Below, piece by piece: positions 25,758 to 34,173 of a stretch of 64,000 nucleotides of DNA. The stretch is from positions 28,032 through 92,031 of the forward strand of contig CAZCVP010000005.1 in NCBI GenBank assembly GCA_964501915.1. Reading direction: 5' to 3'. The stretch's first letter is position 1. Each line of letters begins with the position of its first letter. Source of the stretch: CAYFPX01 sp964501915. Lineage in GTDB: Bacteria > Myxococcota_A > UBA796 > CAJQPC01. Below the pieces are notes generated by a model. That model made no database searches. It was not told where the DNA came from and saw only the letters and a list, made by a program, of their open reading frames with translations. Position numbers and translations under genes: made by a program.

Positions 25758-27190
25758 GTGCTGCTCCTGGTGGTCTCTGCCGTGACCTGGCTGGCCGGGT
25801 GCGGGTCCTGCACCTCGCCGTGGGGGCACGAGCCGCCGGCGGCGACCGGGTCCTTGGTGGACTGCGCGCCGAGGGAGGCGGACCGCACGGGAGAGCCCCA
25901 CGGCAGCCCACCCGTGGGCCGTGTCGGCCTGGTGGAGGTCGGGGTGCTGCTGGACTTCTCCCTGGGCTACGTCTGGAACGGGCGCAAGGGCGACCTGGAC
26001 GGTGACGGCCAGTGCGACCTCCTCTGGAGCACGGGCAGCAGCTTCAGTGCCCAGCCAGGGCCGATCCTGGAGGCCATGGACACCTACGAGGATGGTCGCC
26101 TGCTCGACATCACCCAGTCCAGCAGCGGAGCAACTTCGCCTCCTACGACTTCGACGTCGCCGATGTCGACAGCGACGGAATGGTGGACCTGCTGGTGCCG
26201 TCCATGTACGCTGAGCGGTCCGGGGGCCTGCAGGGCGAGGTCTACCTGATCCTCTCGCCGCTCCAGACGACGGACGAGCCCGATCTCATCGCGGAAGCGA
26301 CGCTGCTGCACGGGGAGGTGGACTCGCCCGGGCCGGGCGCGATCCTCGACGCCGACGGGGACGGCGTCCTGGACTTCGGCTTCCAGGGGAGCTGGCCCCT
26401 GTCGCCAGGCTACACGATGACCTTCTACGTCGTGGCTGGCCCGATCGAGGGGCGGGTCGACATCGCCGCAGCGGCCTTCGCCGAAGTCCGATCCGCGGAG
26501 GCGAGCGGCTACGCGGAGGCGACGTCGGCTGGCGACCTGGACGGAGACGGCTTCCACGACCTGCTGCTCGGGCAACCACGCTACGGGGCCTCCAATGGCG
26601 CTCTCGTGGTCTTGCTCGGCCCCATTCCCTCGTGGGCGGACCCTGAGTCGGCGGACACCCTGCTGTGGGGCCACTCCGCGTACGACTTCGTGGGGAATTC
26701 GATCAGCGCTGGCCGGGACGTCGACGGCGACGGCTACCTCGATCTGGCGGTCGGGGGTGCCTACGGCGCCGTCTCCGGCTCCGCCTACCTCGTCAGCGGT
26801 CCCCCCACGGTCTCCGGAGACCTGCTGGACGTCGCCATCGCCGCGATCCAGCCCGACATGCCCGGACCCGAGGACCTCGGCAGCGGACTGTCCATCGAGC
26901 AGGACCTCGACGGCGACGGACTGGCAGACCTCGCCGTCGGCGCTCCGGGGGTGGAGGCCAACCCGGATCCCGGCGACTGGGGCGCCGTCTTCCTGTTCTA
27001 CGGGCCGGTGTCCGGCGTCATCGGCGCCAGCGAGGCCGACGCCATCCTGCTCGGTGCGCCTTCGCCCGACGATGGCCAAGGCTACGTGGTCTTCTCCCCC
27101 GGAGACATCAGCGGCGACGGGTGGGAGGACCTCTACGTGGGGTCCAACCGGACCACGGACGGGTACCTGGTGCTCGGAGGGCGGTGGTAG
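25758..27190 (+). pseudogene. FG-GAP / integrin-alpha-like repeat lipoprotein, reading frame broken near 26127
   Basis: GTG 25758 opens a lipoprotein signal (LLLVVSAVTWLAGC). The first ~120 residues lead into acidic DLDGDGQCDLLW. Near 26127 one base appears to be missing (SSSG must join SNFASYDFDVADVDSDG), after which the frame continues to 27190. The rest is a beta-propeller of FG-GAP type: DVDSDGMVDLLV, DADGDGVLDFGF, DLDGDGFHDLLLG, DVDGDGYLDLAVG, DLDGDGLADLAVG, DISGDGWEDLYVG, i.e. calcium-loop repeats separated by ~50-60 residues. Such lipoproteins are surface-exposed. It converges on the hub gene with a 20-bp gap. The intact product would be ~477 residues. Confidence 0.75.
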
Positions 27191-27210
27191 CTGTCCCCAG
27201 GTGAGACGAC

Positions 27211-28254
27211 CTACCCCGCCTCCCCCTCACACGTCGAGCAGAAGGACAGCTCCACCGAGTACCCGGTCGCGTTGCTCACCATGTGACGGGTCCCCACCAC
27301 GAAGCAGGTCCCGTTGACCGCTCCGGTGATGCCCGAGAACGTCACCATGGTCCCCGCCCGCACCGTCTCGTTGCCAGCGATCACCGCCGTTCCACGAGCG
27401 AACTGCCGGGCGAGGCGGTTCATCTCCGCCTTGGCGATCGCGTCGGCCCCCGCCTGGCTGGCGACCGGCACGTCGGTGACGTAGGCCGTGGACTCGCCGA
27501 AGGTCCCGGCGGTGTCGGCCCCCAGCGATCCACTCCCGATGGTGTCGACGTCGCCGGTCGAGGCCTCGCCGACGATCTCCTCCTTGGCCACGATGTCCCA
27601 GCCGCGCACGACGACGCCCTGGACCTGGCCGGAGCTGTTGTAGGAGATGCGGAAGTCGCGCAGGTTCTCGCCGAACTTGACCTCGTAGCCGCTGCCCTCG
27701 AACTGGGGCTTCTTGAAGCTCAGCTTGCCGTCGACGATGCGCAGGATGAAGTTGTTCCGGGCCGCGAGCCGCTTGAGGAAGGCGATGTCGGACTCGTTGC
27801 GCTGCAGGATGTAGGGCAGGGTCTCGTCGGTGCTGTCGGTCTCGACGGACAGCCCGGCCTCGCCGCCGACCGAGGAGACGACGTCGGAGTCGGTCATCTC
27901 CTCGAAGACCCGGGTCTTGCGCCCCCGACCGAGCCGGTGGACCTTGTCCAGGGCCCGCACCGTGAGCGAGGTCCCGCCGGCCTGGGAGAAGCTGGGCTCG
28001 ATCGCCACGACCTCCCCCTCGAAGGCGTCGGCTCCGCTCTCACCGAGGGTCAGCTTCAGCTCGTCGCCGATGCCACACGGGAGCTGGCCGTCGCTGCCGA
28101 CCTGGCTGAAGCGGACCGTGACCATGGACACCATGTCCACGTGGTCCTCGAAGACGAGCGTCTCCAGGCCCTGGTTGTCGGACTGGGTCATCTCCGTGCC
28201 CGCGAGGGTCAGCGTGAAGGACGCAGCGGTCTGGGTCTCGGTGGTGGAGCTCAT
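27211..28254 (-). CDS. eCIS hub protein, gpD/gp27-like (Afp8 N-terminal part)
   Basis: 347 residues. The sequence follows late-control-D/VgrG hub proteins: FEDHVDMVSMVTVRF, DELKLTLGESG, SLTVRALDKVHRLGRGRKTRV, then YILQRNESDIAFLKRLAARN and a C-terminal beta barrel ending CSTCEGEAG. Hub proteins form the trimer linking inner tube to spike. Afp8-type proteins usually continue into a gp5/gpV OB-fold and beta-helix; this one stops without it. Its downstream side is where a separate spike and PAAR tip gene would be expected, but the inserted plus-strand segment lies there instead. It starts 10 bp after the LysM gene stop. Confidence 0.88.
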   Translation of the reverse strand: MSSTTETQTAASFTLTLAGTEMTQSDNQGLETLVFEDHVDMVSMVTVRFSQVGSDGQLPCGIGDELKLTLGESGADAFEGEVVAIEPSFSQAGGTSLTVRALDKVHRLGRGRKTRVFEEMTDSDVVSSVGGEAGLSVETDSTDETLPYILQRNESDIAFLKRLAARNNFILRIVDGKLSFKKPQFEGSGYEVKFGENLRDFRISYNSSGQVQGVVVRGWDIVAKEEIVGEASTGDVDTIGSGSLGADTAGTFGESTAYVTDVPVASQAGADAIAKAEMNRLARQFARGTAVIAGNETVRAGTMVTFSGITGAVNGTCFVVGTRHMVSNATGYSVELSFCSTCEGEAG

Positions 28255-28263
28255 GGAGAGGGC

Positions 28264-28950
28264 CTACGGGATGAGGATCTGCTTGCCTGCGAGGTCGGCG
28301 ACGGGATCGTCGATGCCGTTCGCCTGGCAGATGTCCTGGTAGGTGGTCCCGTGGTCGCTGGCGAGGGTGTTGGCCGTGTCGCCGGCGCCCGCCTCGACCA
28401 CGGTGGCGTTGGAACCCGCGGCGAGCTCGGTGAAGCCGGCCTCGACGATCTTGCCACCGGCGATGTCCTTGAACTCCTCGAGCTTGTACTCCTTCATCGC
28501 GACCGTCACCTTGGCGCGGATGGGATCGCCGCCGTAGTTGAACATCAGGTAGGCCGTCGAGACCTTCTCGATGATGCCGGTGAACTTGAAGCTCGCCCAG
28601 GTGAACTCGATCAGCGGCGGGAACTTCTTCTCACCGCCGTCGCTCTTGGACTGGCCCGGGTCCGTGAGCGCCAACAGCCCCTTGATCCACTTGTCGTGGA
28701 CGCTCTCGTTGCCATCGGTCGTGGTGTCGAAGAACAGGTCCATCGTGAGGGTGCGTGGCTCCCCCTGCTGGTACTCGAGGGCCGCCCCGTCGGAGCCCTG
28801 CTTGTCCTTCTTCTTCCAGGTGCTCGCCTTGTCGGACTTGACCTCCTTGGGGTTGTACTGGACTTCGAACTTGCCCACTTCGGAGCCGGTTCCGCCGTCG
28901 CTTCCAAAGGAGTAGGCGACGAACGTCGCCCGGCTGCTACCAGTTCCCAT
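28264..28950 (-). CDS. eCIS LysM-domain protein (Afp7 type)
   Basis: 228 residues. The N-terminal ~150 residues are the tail-cluster Afp7/gp53-like fold: KFEVQYNPKEVKSDKA, EPRTLTMDLFFDTT, PPLIEFTWASFKFTGIIEKV, FNYGGDPIRAKVTVAM. The last ~55 residues are a LysM-like module (AGDTANTLASDHGTTYQDIC, GIDDPVADLAGKQILIP). In contractile particles this protein staples hub and baseplate wedges. The start ATG lies 14 bp inside the 3' end of the giant repeat-protein gene, so they are translated in tandem. Confidence 0.92.
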   Translation of the reverse strand: MGTGSSRATFVAYSFGSDGGTGSEVGKFEVQYNPKEVKSDKASTWKKKDKQGSDGAALEYQQGEPRTLTMDLFFDTTTDGNESVHDKWIKGLLALTDPGQSKSDGGEKKFPPLIEFTWASFKFTGIIEKVSTAYLMFNYGGDPIRAKVTVAMKEYKLEEFKDIAGGKIVEAGFTELAAGSNATVVEAGAGDTANTLASDHGTTYQDICQANGIDDPVADLAGKQILIP

Positions 28951-31900
28951 CGGATCCCTCCGTGCCGCGCACGCTGCGCAGCTCCATTTCCTTGTTCACC
29001 TGAGTCAAGACTTCCCGCTTCAGGGCCTCGAGCTGCTGACTGCGGCCCTTGGACTGCGCCTCGTCTGCGCCACCGCCTGCACCACCCGCCGGCTCGGTGC
29101 CCTCCGCCGCCATACGGACCTGCCGCTGGGCGTCGAAGAGCTTGTCCTCGACCTGGACGAGGTGGATGAGGTCCTGGAGGCGCTTGGCCAGGCCCTGGAG
29201 CCGGCTGGCCGGCAGGCCCCCGCCCGCGCCCACCGAAGACGCCGCCGGCCGACGGCCACCGCGCACGACCCGCGTGGTCGAGGCCAGCCTCCGCGGGCTG
29301 CGACCGCGCAGCACGCCTGCGCTCGGCGACTGGGCGCTCGCGGCCCGCTCCGCCTGCCGCCGCGGCGACACCAGCTCCTGGGCCGCCGTGGCCCGGATCT
29401 GGCGGATGACCTCCGCCACCGGGGTGGGCAGGTTGCGGCTCACCGCCAGGCGATCCCCACGCTCGAGGATCACCTGGATGACCTCCATCGGGTCCCGGGC
29501 CTCGGCGAGGGACTGGACGAGATCACCGGTGGTCTTGAGGAAGCTCCGGCCCGTCGCGCGGACGGCCCAGCCGGGCACGCCTTCGGCGGCCTCTTCCTGG
29601 CTCACACCGCCGAGGGTGGAGCGCAGGTCGGGACGGCTGCCCGCCCCCGGGCGCACGACGACGCCGTCGTAGGGGGTCCAGGCCCGCCGGGTGCCGAGGA
29701 AGACGCCCCCGGAGGTCCGACCGGCCCGGGCGCCGGCGAAGGCCTCCCAGTGCGCGTCGGCCGTGGCGGCTCCGCGCCAGTCCCAGGGGGCCCCGGCGCC
29801 CAGACGAGCGCCGTCGAAGTCGCGGTCCAGCCCGGGTCCGTAGCCGGCCCCGTGGAAGTCACCCGCGGCGCCGGTTCCCGTGGGGGCTCCGGCGAAGTCG
29901 CCGTCGGCGGGGGCTCCGAGCCCGGCACCGGTGAAGGTGCGGCCCGGCGTGGTCACGCCCTGGGCGCCCTGCCAGGCCCACTCGGGGGTGCGCCAGGCAC
30001 CGGCGCCGGCGAAGGTCCCACTCGGGGTGCGCTCGGAGGCCGCCCCACGCCAGGAGCCCCCCGGGGTCCGGGTCGCCGAAGCGCCATCGAATTCCGCGCC
30101 CGCCGTGCGGTGCGAGCCCGCGCCTTCGAAGGGCCCCGCCTCGGCCTGGGCGGCCTTGGCGCTGATGAACTTGCCCGAGGCGGTGCGCCGGACGACGGCG
30201 CCGGCGAAGCCCTGCCGGTCTGCGGACCCGGTGCCCGCGCCGCGCCAGCTCCAGGCGCGGGCTTCGCCCCCGCGGGCTCCGGTGAAGCTGCCGGCGTCGG
30301 TGCGACCGGAGCGGGCTCCGGCGAAGGTGGCCGCCGTGCCGGTCCCGAGGGGTGCACCGCGCCAGGCGCGGCCCGTCGCAGTGCCCTTGCCCGCGCCCTC
30401 GAAGTCGCGGGACGGACCGCTGCCCACCGGCGCTCCCGCATAGGGAGCCACGACGACCTGGCTGGGAGCCTCAGGGGTCCAGCGCGGCATGGGTGAGCCG
30501 GTGAGGGCGCTCGGGGTGCTCGCCCGGGCGACCGCGGCCACGCGCTCGGAGGCGCGCACAGCGGCTTCGCCGACCGCCGGACCGACCAGGTCGCGGGTCG
30601 CGGCACGGGCGACCGTCCGGGCCACGGTGGCTGGGCGATAGGGGGTGGTGTGCCACACCTTCTGGGCCGCCACGGGTGTGGTCTGGCCGAGCTCGGCCGC
30701 CGACGGCTGCTCCGGGAGGGTGGGCTCGCCAGCGACCCCCCAGACCTTGCGGGTCGCGCCGCGCTCGGCCACCGGGTCCACGTCGACCGCCCGCTCCCCG
30801 GCCTGGGCCACGCGGGCCCCGTCCCAGGGGAAGCGCCGACCGGCGCCGACACCCGCACCAGCCCAGGGGAAGTCCCGGGCCGCGCCGACGCCCGCTCCGG
30901 ACCAGCCGAAGTCCCGGCCGACACCGGTGGCAGCACCGGTCCAAGTGGCCTCCGGGCCCTCGCCGTAAGCCGCACCGACCCAGGGGAAGTCCCGGCCAGC
31001 ACCGACGCCGGCTCCTGACCAGGGGAGGTGGCGACCGGCACCGACGCCGGCTCCCGACCAGGGGAAGTCCCGACCCGCGCCGACACCCGCGCCCGACCAG
31101 CCGAAGTCCCGGCCTTCGCCGGTGACCGCGCCGGTCCAGTGGACCTGGCGGCCTTCGCCGACGCCCGCACCGACCCAGGGGCGGTCCCGCCCGGCGCCGA
31201 CACCCGCGCCGGACCAGGGCCGGTCCTGGCCTTCGGCCACCGAAGCTCCGCTCCAGGGCACGTCGCGGCCACTGGCGGTCTCGGCTCCGCGGAAGTCGCC
31301 CTCGGGGCCCACGCCCTTGCGAGCGCCCGTGAAGCCGACCCGACCGGTGGTGGTCGCGGAGGCCCCGGTGAACCGGCCCTCGGGGTGCTCGGCGACCCGG
31401 CTGCCGGTGAAGTCCCCCGACGGTGTGGCCGCGGTCCCGGCACCCTCGAACTCGCCGCCAGCGCCCCGGCGGCTCGTGGCACCGGTGAAGTCCCCGGTGG
31501 CCGGGCCTGCCGTAGACGCCTTGACGAAGACACCCCGGCCCGTGCGCACCAGGCTGGAGCCCGACCAGCTCCCGGGCGAGGTCACGCGCGAAGAGGCACC
31601 ACTCCAGGGCCGCGAGCCGCTGCGACGGACGACAGCCCCCTGGAAGGCCTGGGCGCGGGCGGAACCCACCGCTGCTCCCCGGAAGTCCTCGGCCTGGGCC
31701 CGGGCCACGCTGGCACCGCTCCAGGGCCGGCGGTCGGTCCCGAAGACGCTGGCACCGCTGAAGCCGCTGACGGTCTGCCGGGCCACGGTGGCGCCGCTGA
31801 AGGCCCGCGAGGTGGTGCGGGCCACGACGGAGGTCCGGAAGGGGGCGTCGATGGCTGAGCGTCCCCGACGGGCGCCGGTGAACCCGCCGGCCGGTGCAGT

Positions 31901-33682
31901 AGCCGACCGGGCCCCCTGGAATTCCCCAGCGGACGAGCGGGCGACTCCCGCTCCGCGGAAGTCCCCACGACGAGAGGACGCCACGCCGGCGCTCTGGAAG
32001 TCGGCGGGGTCGACGGCGGAGACGGTGGCACCCTGGAAGGCGCCAGCGGCCGCTGCGGCGGTCGCCGCCCCGGAGAAGCTGGAGCGGGCGAGCTGACTGG
32101 CGACGCGGGAGCGACGCTCGACGACCGACAGAGCACCTCGGACCGTGCGGGCCGGGGTGTACGGCGTGTTCGACCAGGGGCTCACCCGCTCGGCAGGCTG
32201 GGCCTCGGGAACCCGCACCGGCTCAGGGAGCACGAGGTCACCGGCACCGAGGACCGGACGCCAGAAGGGCAGCCGCGAGGGCGCGGTGCTGGTGCCCCGA
32301 CCGGCGGGGCGGGCCGACGGCGGGGTGATGAGACCGAGGGTCCGCTCGATGCCGGAGCTGGCCGCCGCGTCGCGGGAGGCCGCCCAGACCGAGCCGCGGG
32401 CCCGCGCGGGCTGAGCCGGCGCCGCCGAGAAAGGCGCCAGGCGCTCGGTGAGCGCCGAGGAGGACAGTCCACGGAGCGCAGGGCTGCGCGGCCGTCGGGC
32501 CCGGTCCAGCGCCGGGAAGCCCGAGGCTGGAAGCTCGGGCGTGCCGGACTCGGGGTCGACGGCGGCCAGCAGTCGGGCCGTGGCTCGGGCCGCCCCGCGC
32601 CAGGGGGTCGCTGGTGGTGGCTCGGCTTGACCGGCTGGGGCCTCGTCGCCCTGGGGCGCCGATGCGCTGCTCCGAAGGACCGAAGTGGCCCGGCTCGCCG
32701 CGTTCGGCAGCGAGGGAGCCCGGGAGCGGCGGACCCGGCGGGTGGGCGACGACACCGGGGTGCGGCTCGCCCGGGCGGCGCGGGGACCGCGGGTGTCGGC
32801 GGCTCGGGCGGCGCCCTCCAGGGCCCGCGAGGAGGCGGAGCGGCCGTACCAGGCGGGACGCAGGCCGCGCTTGCCGTGCACGCCGGAGCCCATCCGGTTG
32901 CGAGCGACCTCGACCGGGCGGGCGCCTTCGGCCGGCAGGGCGTCCTCGACGATCGTGCGCACCCGCGGGGCGACACGGCGCAGGACCCGACGGATCTTCA
33001 CGCTACGCTCGGCCGGCTCGTCGATGGTCTCGACGACGGTCCGAGCCAGGCTGCGGCTGCGGGGGCCACGCAGCCCGCCGGTCGCCTCGGCGAGCGCCTG
33101 CTGCAGGGGATCGGCGGCCGCTCGGGCCACCGTGAGCCGGGCGCTGACCCGCTCCATCGGCCGGGCCACGCGGGCCGCGGTGTAGGGGGTGATGCGCCAG
33201 GGGCTGCTCTCGGCGGTCCGGGTCTCGAACCGAGGTCCGGTGTTCCAGGGAGACTGGAACGGTCCCTGGTCCTCGTCGTCCTGCGCCTGGACCGGCTTCG
33301 GGAAGACCAGGTCCGACAGGGACAGGCTGGGGCTGAAGGGGAAGGCCAGGACCGGGTTGGCGCCCATGGAGCCGATGCCGGTGCGCTCCGCCGTGCGCCG
33401 CCCCGCGAGCCGCGAGGTGAAGGAGGCCTGGCGCCGCTCGCGCCACCAGCGGGACAAGGCCAGGCGGTTCATGTGCCGCCGCCAGCCCTCGCCGGAGAGG
33501 TAGGTGAAGGCCTCGCGCACGGCGTCGGCGTCGGCGTCGATCGAGGTGTCGCACCAGGGGTCGGCGAAGCCGAAGCGGCCGTAGAAGGCCGGCGACAGGC
33601 CGACCCGAGGGCGCCTCGCGAGGCGCTGGGACAGGCGCTCACTCAGTCGCTCGCCGGGACTCGTGCGGGTCGGTTCGCTCAC
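28937..33682 (-). CDS. Giant eCIS-operon protein with 52 thirteen-residue F/W-x-G-A repeats (tape-measure candidate)
   Basis: 1581 residues from GTG 33682, 11 bp after the tube-2 stop, with GAGGGGAG upstream. Residues ~1-110 are globular (SPAFYGRFGFADPWCD; helical with WRRHMNRLALSRWWRERR). A Pro/Arg/Ala/Ser-rich part follows, containing DLVFPKPVQ/DLVLPEPVR-type boxes and three PW..TPY elements (at roughly residues 162, 507 and 1012). Two exact arrays follow: residues 535-963 (33 units) and 1093-1339 (19 units), each unit 13 residues, consensus x-[F/W]-x-G-A-x8 (e.g. FPWSGAGVGAGRD). The last ~120 residues are helical (LQGLAKRLQDLIHLVQVEDK, EALKREVLTQVNKEMELRS). No signal or membrane helix. Position between inner tube and LysM/hub genes suggests a structural role; tape measure, sheath-lining fibre or cargo-holding protein are all possible. 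I know no described eCIS protein of this form. Confidence 0.85.
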   Translation of the reverse strand: MSEPTRTSPGERLSERLSQRLARRPRVGLSPAFYGRFGFADPWCDTSIDADADAVREAFTYLSGEGWRRHMNRLALSRWWRERRQASFTSRLAGRRTAERTGIGSMGANPVLAFPFSPSLSLSDLVFPKPVQAQDDEDQGPFQSPWNTGPRFETRTAESSPWRITPYTAARVARPMERVSARLTVARAAADPLQQALAEATGGLRGPRSRSLARTVVETIDEPAERSVKIRRVLRRVAPRVRTIVEDALPAEGARPVEVARNRMGSGVHGKRGLRPAWYGRSASSRALEGAARAADTRGPRAARASRTPVSSPTRRVRRSRAPSLPNAASRATSVLRSSASAPQGDEAPAGQAEPPPATPWRGAARATARLLAAVDPESGTPELPASGFPALDRARRPRSPALRGLSSSALTERLAPFSAAPAQPARARGSVWAASRDAAASSGIERTLGLITPPSARPAGRGTSTAPSRLPFWRPVLGAGDLVLPEPVRVPEAQPAERVSPWSNTPYTPARTVRGALSVVERRSRVASQLARSSFSGAATAAAAAGAFQGATVSAVDPADFQSAGVASSRRGDFRGAGVARSSAGEFQGARSATAPAGGFTGARRGRSAIDAPFRTSVVARTTSRAFSGATVARQTVSGFSGASVFGTDRRPWSGASVARAQAEDFRGAAVGSARAQAFQGAVVRRSGSRPWSGASSRVTSPGSWSGSSLVRTGRGVFVKASTAGPATGDFTGATSRRGAGGEFEGAGTAATPSGDFTGSRVAEHPEGRFTGASATTTGRVGFTGARKGVGPEGDFRGAETASGRDVPWSGASVAEGQDRPWSGAGVGAGRDRPWVGAGVGEGRQVHWTGAVTGEGRDFGWSGAGVGAGRDFPWSGAGVGAGRHLPWSGAGVGAGRDFPWVGAAYGEGPEATWTGAATGVGRDFGWSGAGVGAARDFPWAGAGVGAGRRFPWDGARVAQAGERAVDVDPVAERGATRKVWGVAGEPTLPEQPSAAELGQTTPVAAQKVWHTTPYRPATVARTVARAATRDLVGPAVGEAAVRASERVAAVARASTPSALTGSPMPRWTPEAPSQVVVAPYAGAPVGSGPSRDFEGAGKGTATGRAWRGAPLGTGTAATFAGARSGRTDAGSFTGARGGEARAWSWRGAGTGSADRQGFAGAVVRRTASGKFISAKAAQAEAGPFEGAGSHRTAGAEFDGASATRTPGGSWRGAASERTPSGTFAGAGAWRTPEWAWQGAQGVTTPGRTFTGAGLGAPADGDFAGAPTGTGAAGDFHGAGYGPGLDRDFDGARLGAGAPWDWRGAATADAHWEAFAGARAGRTSGGVFLGTRRAWTPYDGVVVRPGAGSRPDLRSTLGGVSQEEAAEGVPGWAVRATGRSFLKTTGDLVQSLAEARDPMEVIQVILERGDRLAVSRNLPTPVAEVIRQIRATAAQELVSPRRQAERAASAQSPSAGVLRGRSPRRLASTTRVVRGGRRPAASSVGAGGGLPASRLQGLAKRLQDLIHLVQVEDKLFDAQRQVRMAAEGTEPAGGAGGGADEAQSKGRSQQLEALKREVLTQVNKEMELRSVRGTEGSDGNW
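29666..30406 (-). repeat. Coding repeat array B: 19 units of 39 bp
   Basis: 741 bp equal exactly 19 units of 13 codons, encoding residues 1093-1339 of the giant eCIS-operon protein. Units begin DFEGAGKGTATGR and end VFLGTRRAWTPYD. The second position is F or W in every unit and G-A follows two residues later in most; nucleotide sequences have diverged, so the array is old rather than freshly duplicated. Confidence 0.9.
30794..32080 (-). repeat. Coding repeat array A: 33 units of 39 bp
   Basis: 1287 bp equal exactly 33 units of 13 codons, encoding residues 535-963 of the giant eCIS-operon protein. The upstream units are Ser/Arg-rich and mostly Phe (DFRGAGVARSSAG); the later ones become near-identical, Gly-rich and Trp-based (FPWSGAGVGAGRD), indicating more recent local duplication at that end. 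Confidence 0.9.
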
Positions 33683-33693
33683 CTGGCTCCCCT

Positions 33694-34161
33694 CTAGGCC
33701 GTGGAGATGCTCAGCCCGTGGTGGGCGAGCTCGAAGGTGTTGATGGCCAGGTCGTTGGAGGCCGAGTTGAAGCTGGGGCCTTCGTAGCTGACCGGCCAGG
33801 CGTCCACGAACTCCCAGCGCATCAGCTCCTCGCCGTGGTTGTTCTTGAGGATGATGGCGCCGCTGCGCTTGGCGCCCGTCTCCTTGTTGTCGTCGTCCCA
33901 CTCGTCGAGCAGGATCTTGTTCCGCCACTCCAGCAGGTCCGTGGAGGCCGTGACGCCGAACTTCAGGATGATGTTCTCGTAGCGGGACTGACCGGGGAGC
34001 TTGTGCACCATGTGGTTGATGCCGCCCTCCTCGATCTCGAAGACCGTGGTGGAGGTCTTCAGGCCGGAGCACTCCATGAACTGGGCACAGTTGATCTTCC
34101 CGATCTGCAGCTCGAAGTAGTAGCTGCCGTAGGGATCGGCGCGGTCCTTGTTGTCAGCCAT
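33694..34161 (-). CDS. eCIS inner-tube protein 2 (Afp5-like, T4 gp19 family)
   Basis: 155 residues. Tail-tube fold markers: YYFELQIGKINCAQFMECSG, INHMVHKLPGQSRYENIIL, WRNKILL, and WEFVDAWPVSYEGPSFNS near the end. In eCIS the second tube-type protein often forms the tube start at the baseplate. It differs clearly from tube 1 (36000-36467), with which it shares the SGxxSxT...G...PG...Y.NI.L pattern. It starts 12 bp after the second sheath gene and is followed directly by the giant repeat protein. Confidence 0.93.
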   Translation of the reverse strand: MADNKDRADPYGSYYFELQIGKINCAQFMECSGLKTSTTVFEIEEGGINHMVHKLPGQSRYENIILKFGVTASTDLLEWRNKILLDEWDDDNKETGAKRSGAIILKNNHGEELMRWEFVDAWPVSYEGPSFNSASNDLAINTFELAHHGLSISTA

Positions 34162-34173
34162 CGCAGCTCCCGG

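Noticed and set aside
24020..27190. Insertion sequence or transposon as the source of the opposite-strand segment
   Set aside because: No transposase, terminal inverted repeats or target duplication could be recognised at the borders.
28937..33682. RTX, pentapeptide or collagen repeat protein
   Set aside because: The period is 13, not 9, 5 or 3; the RTX GGxGxDxLx and pentapeptide A(N/D)LxX patterns are absent.
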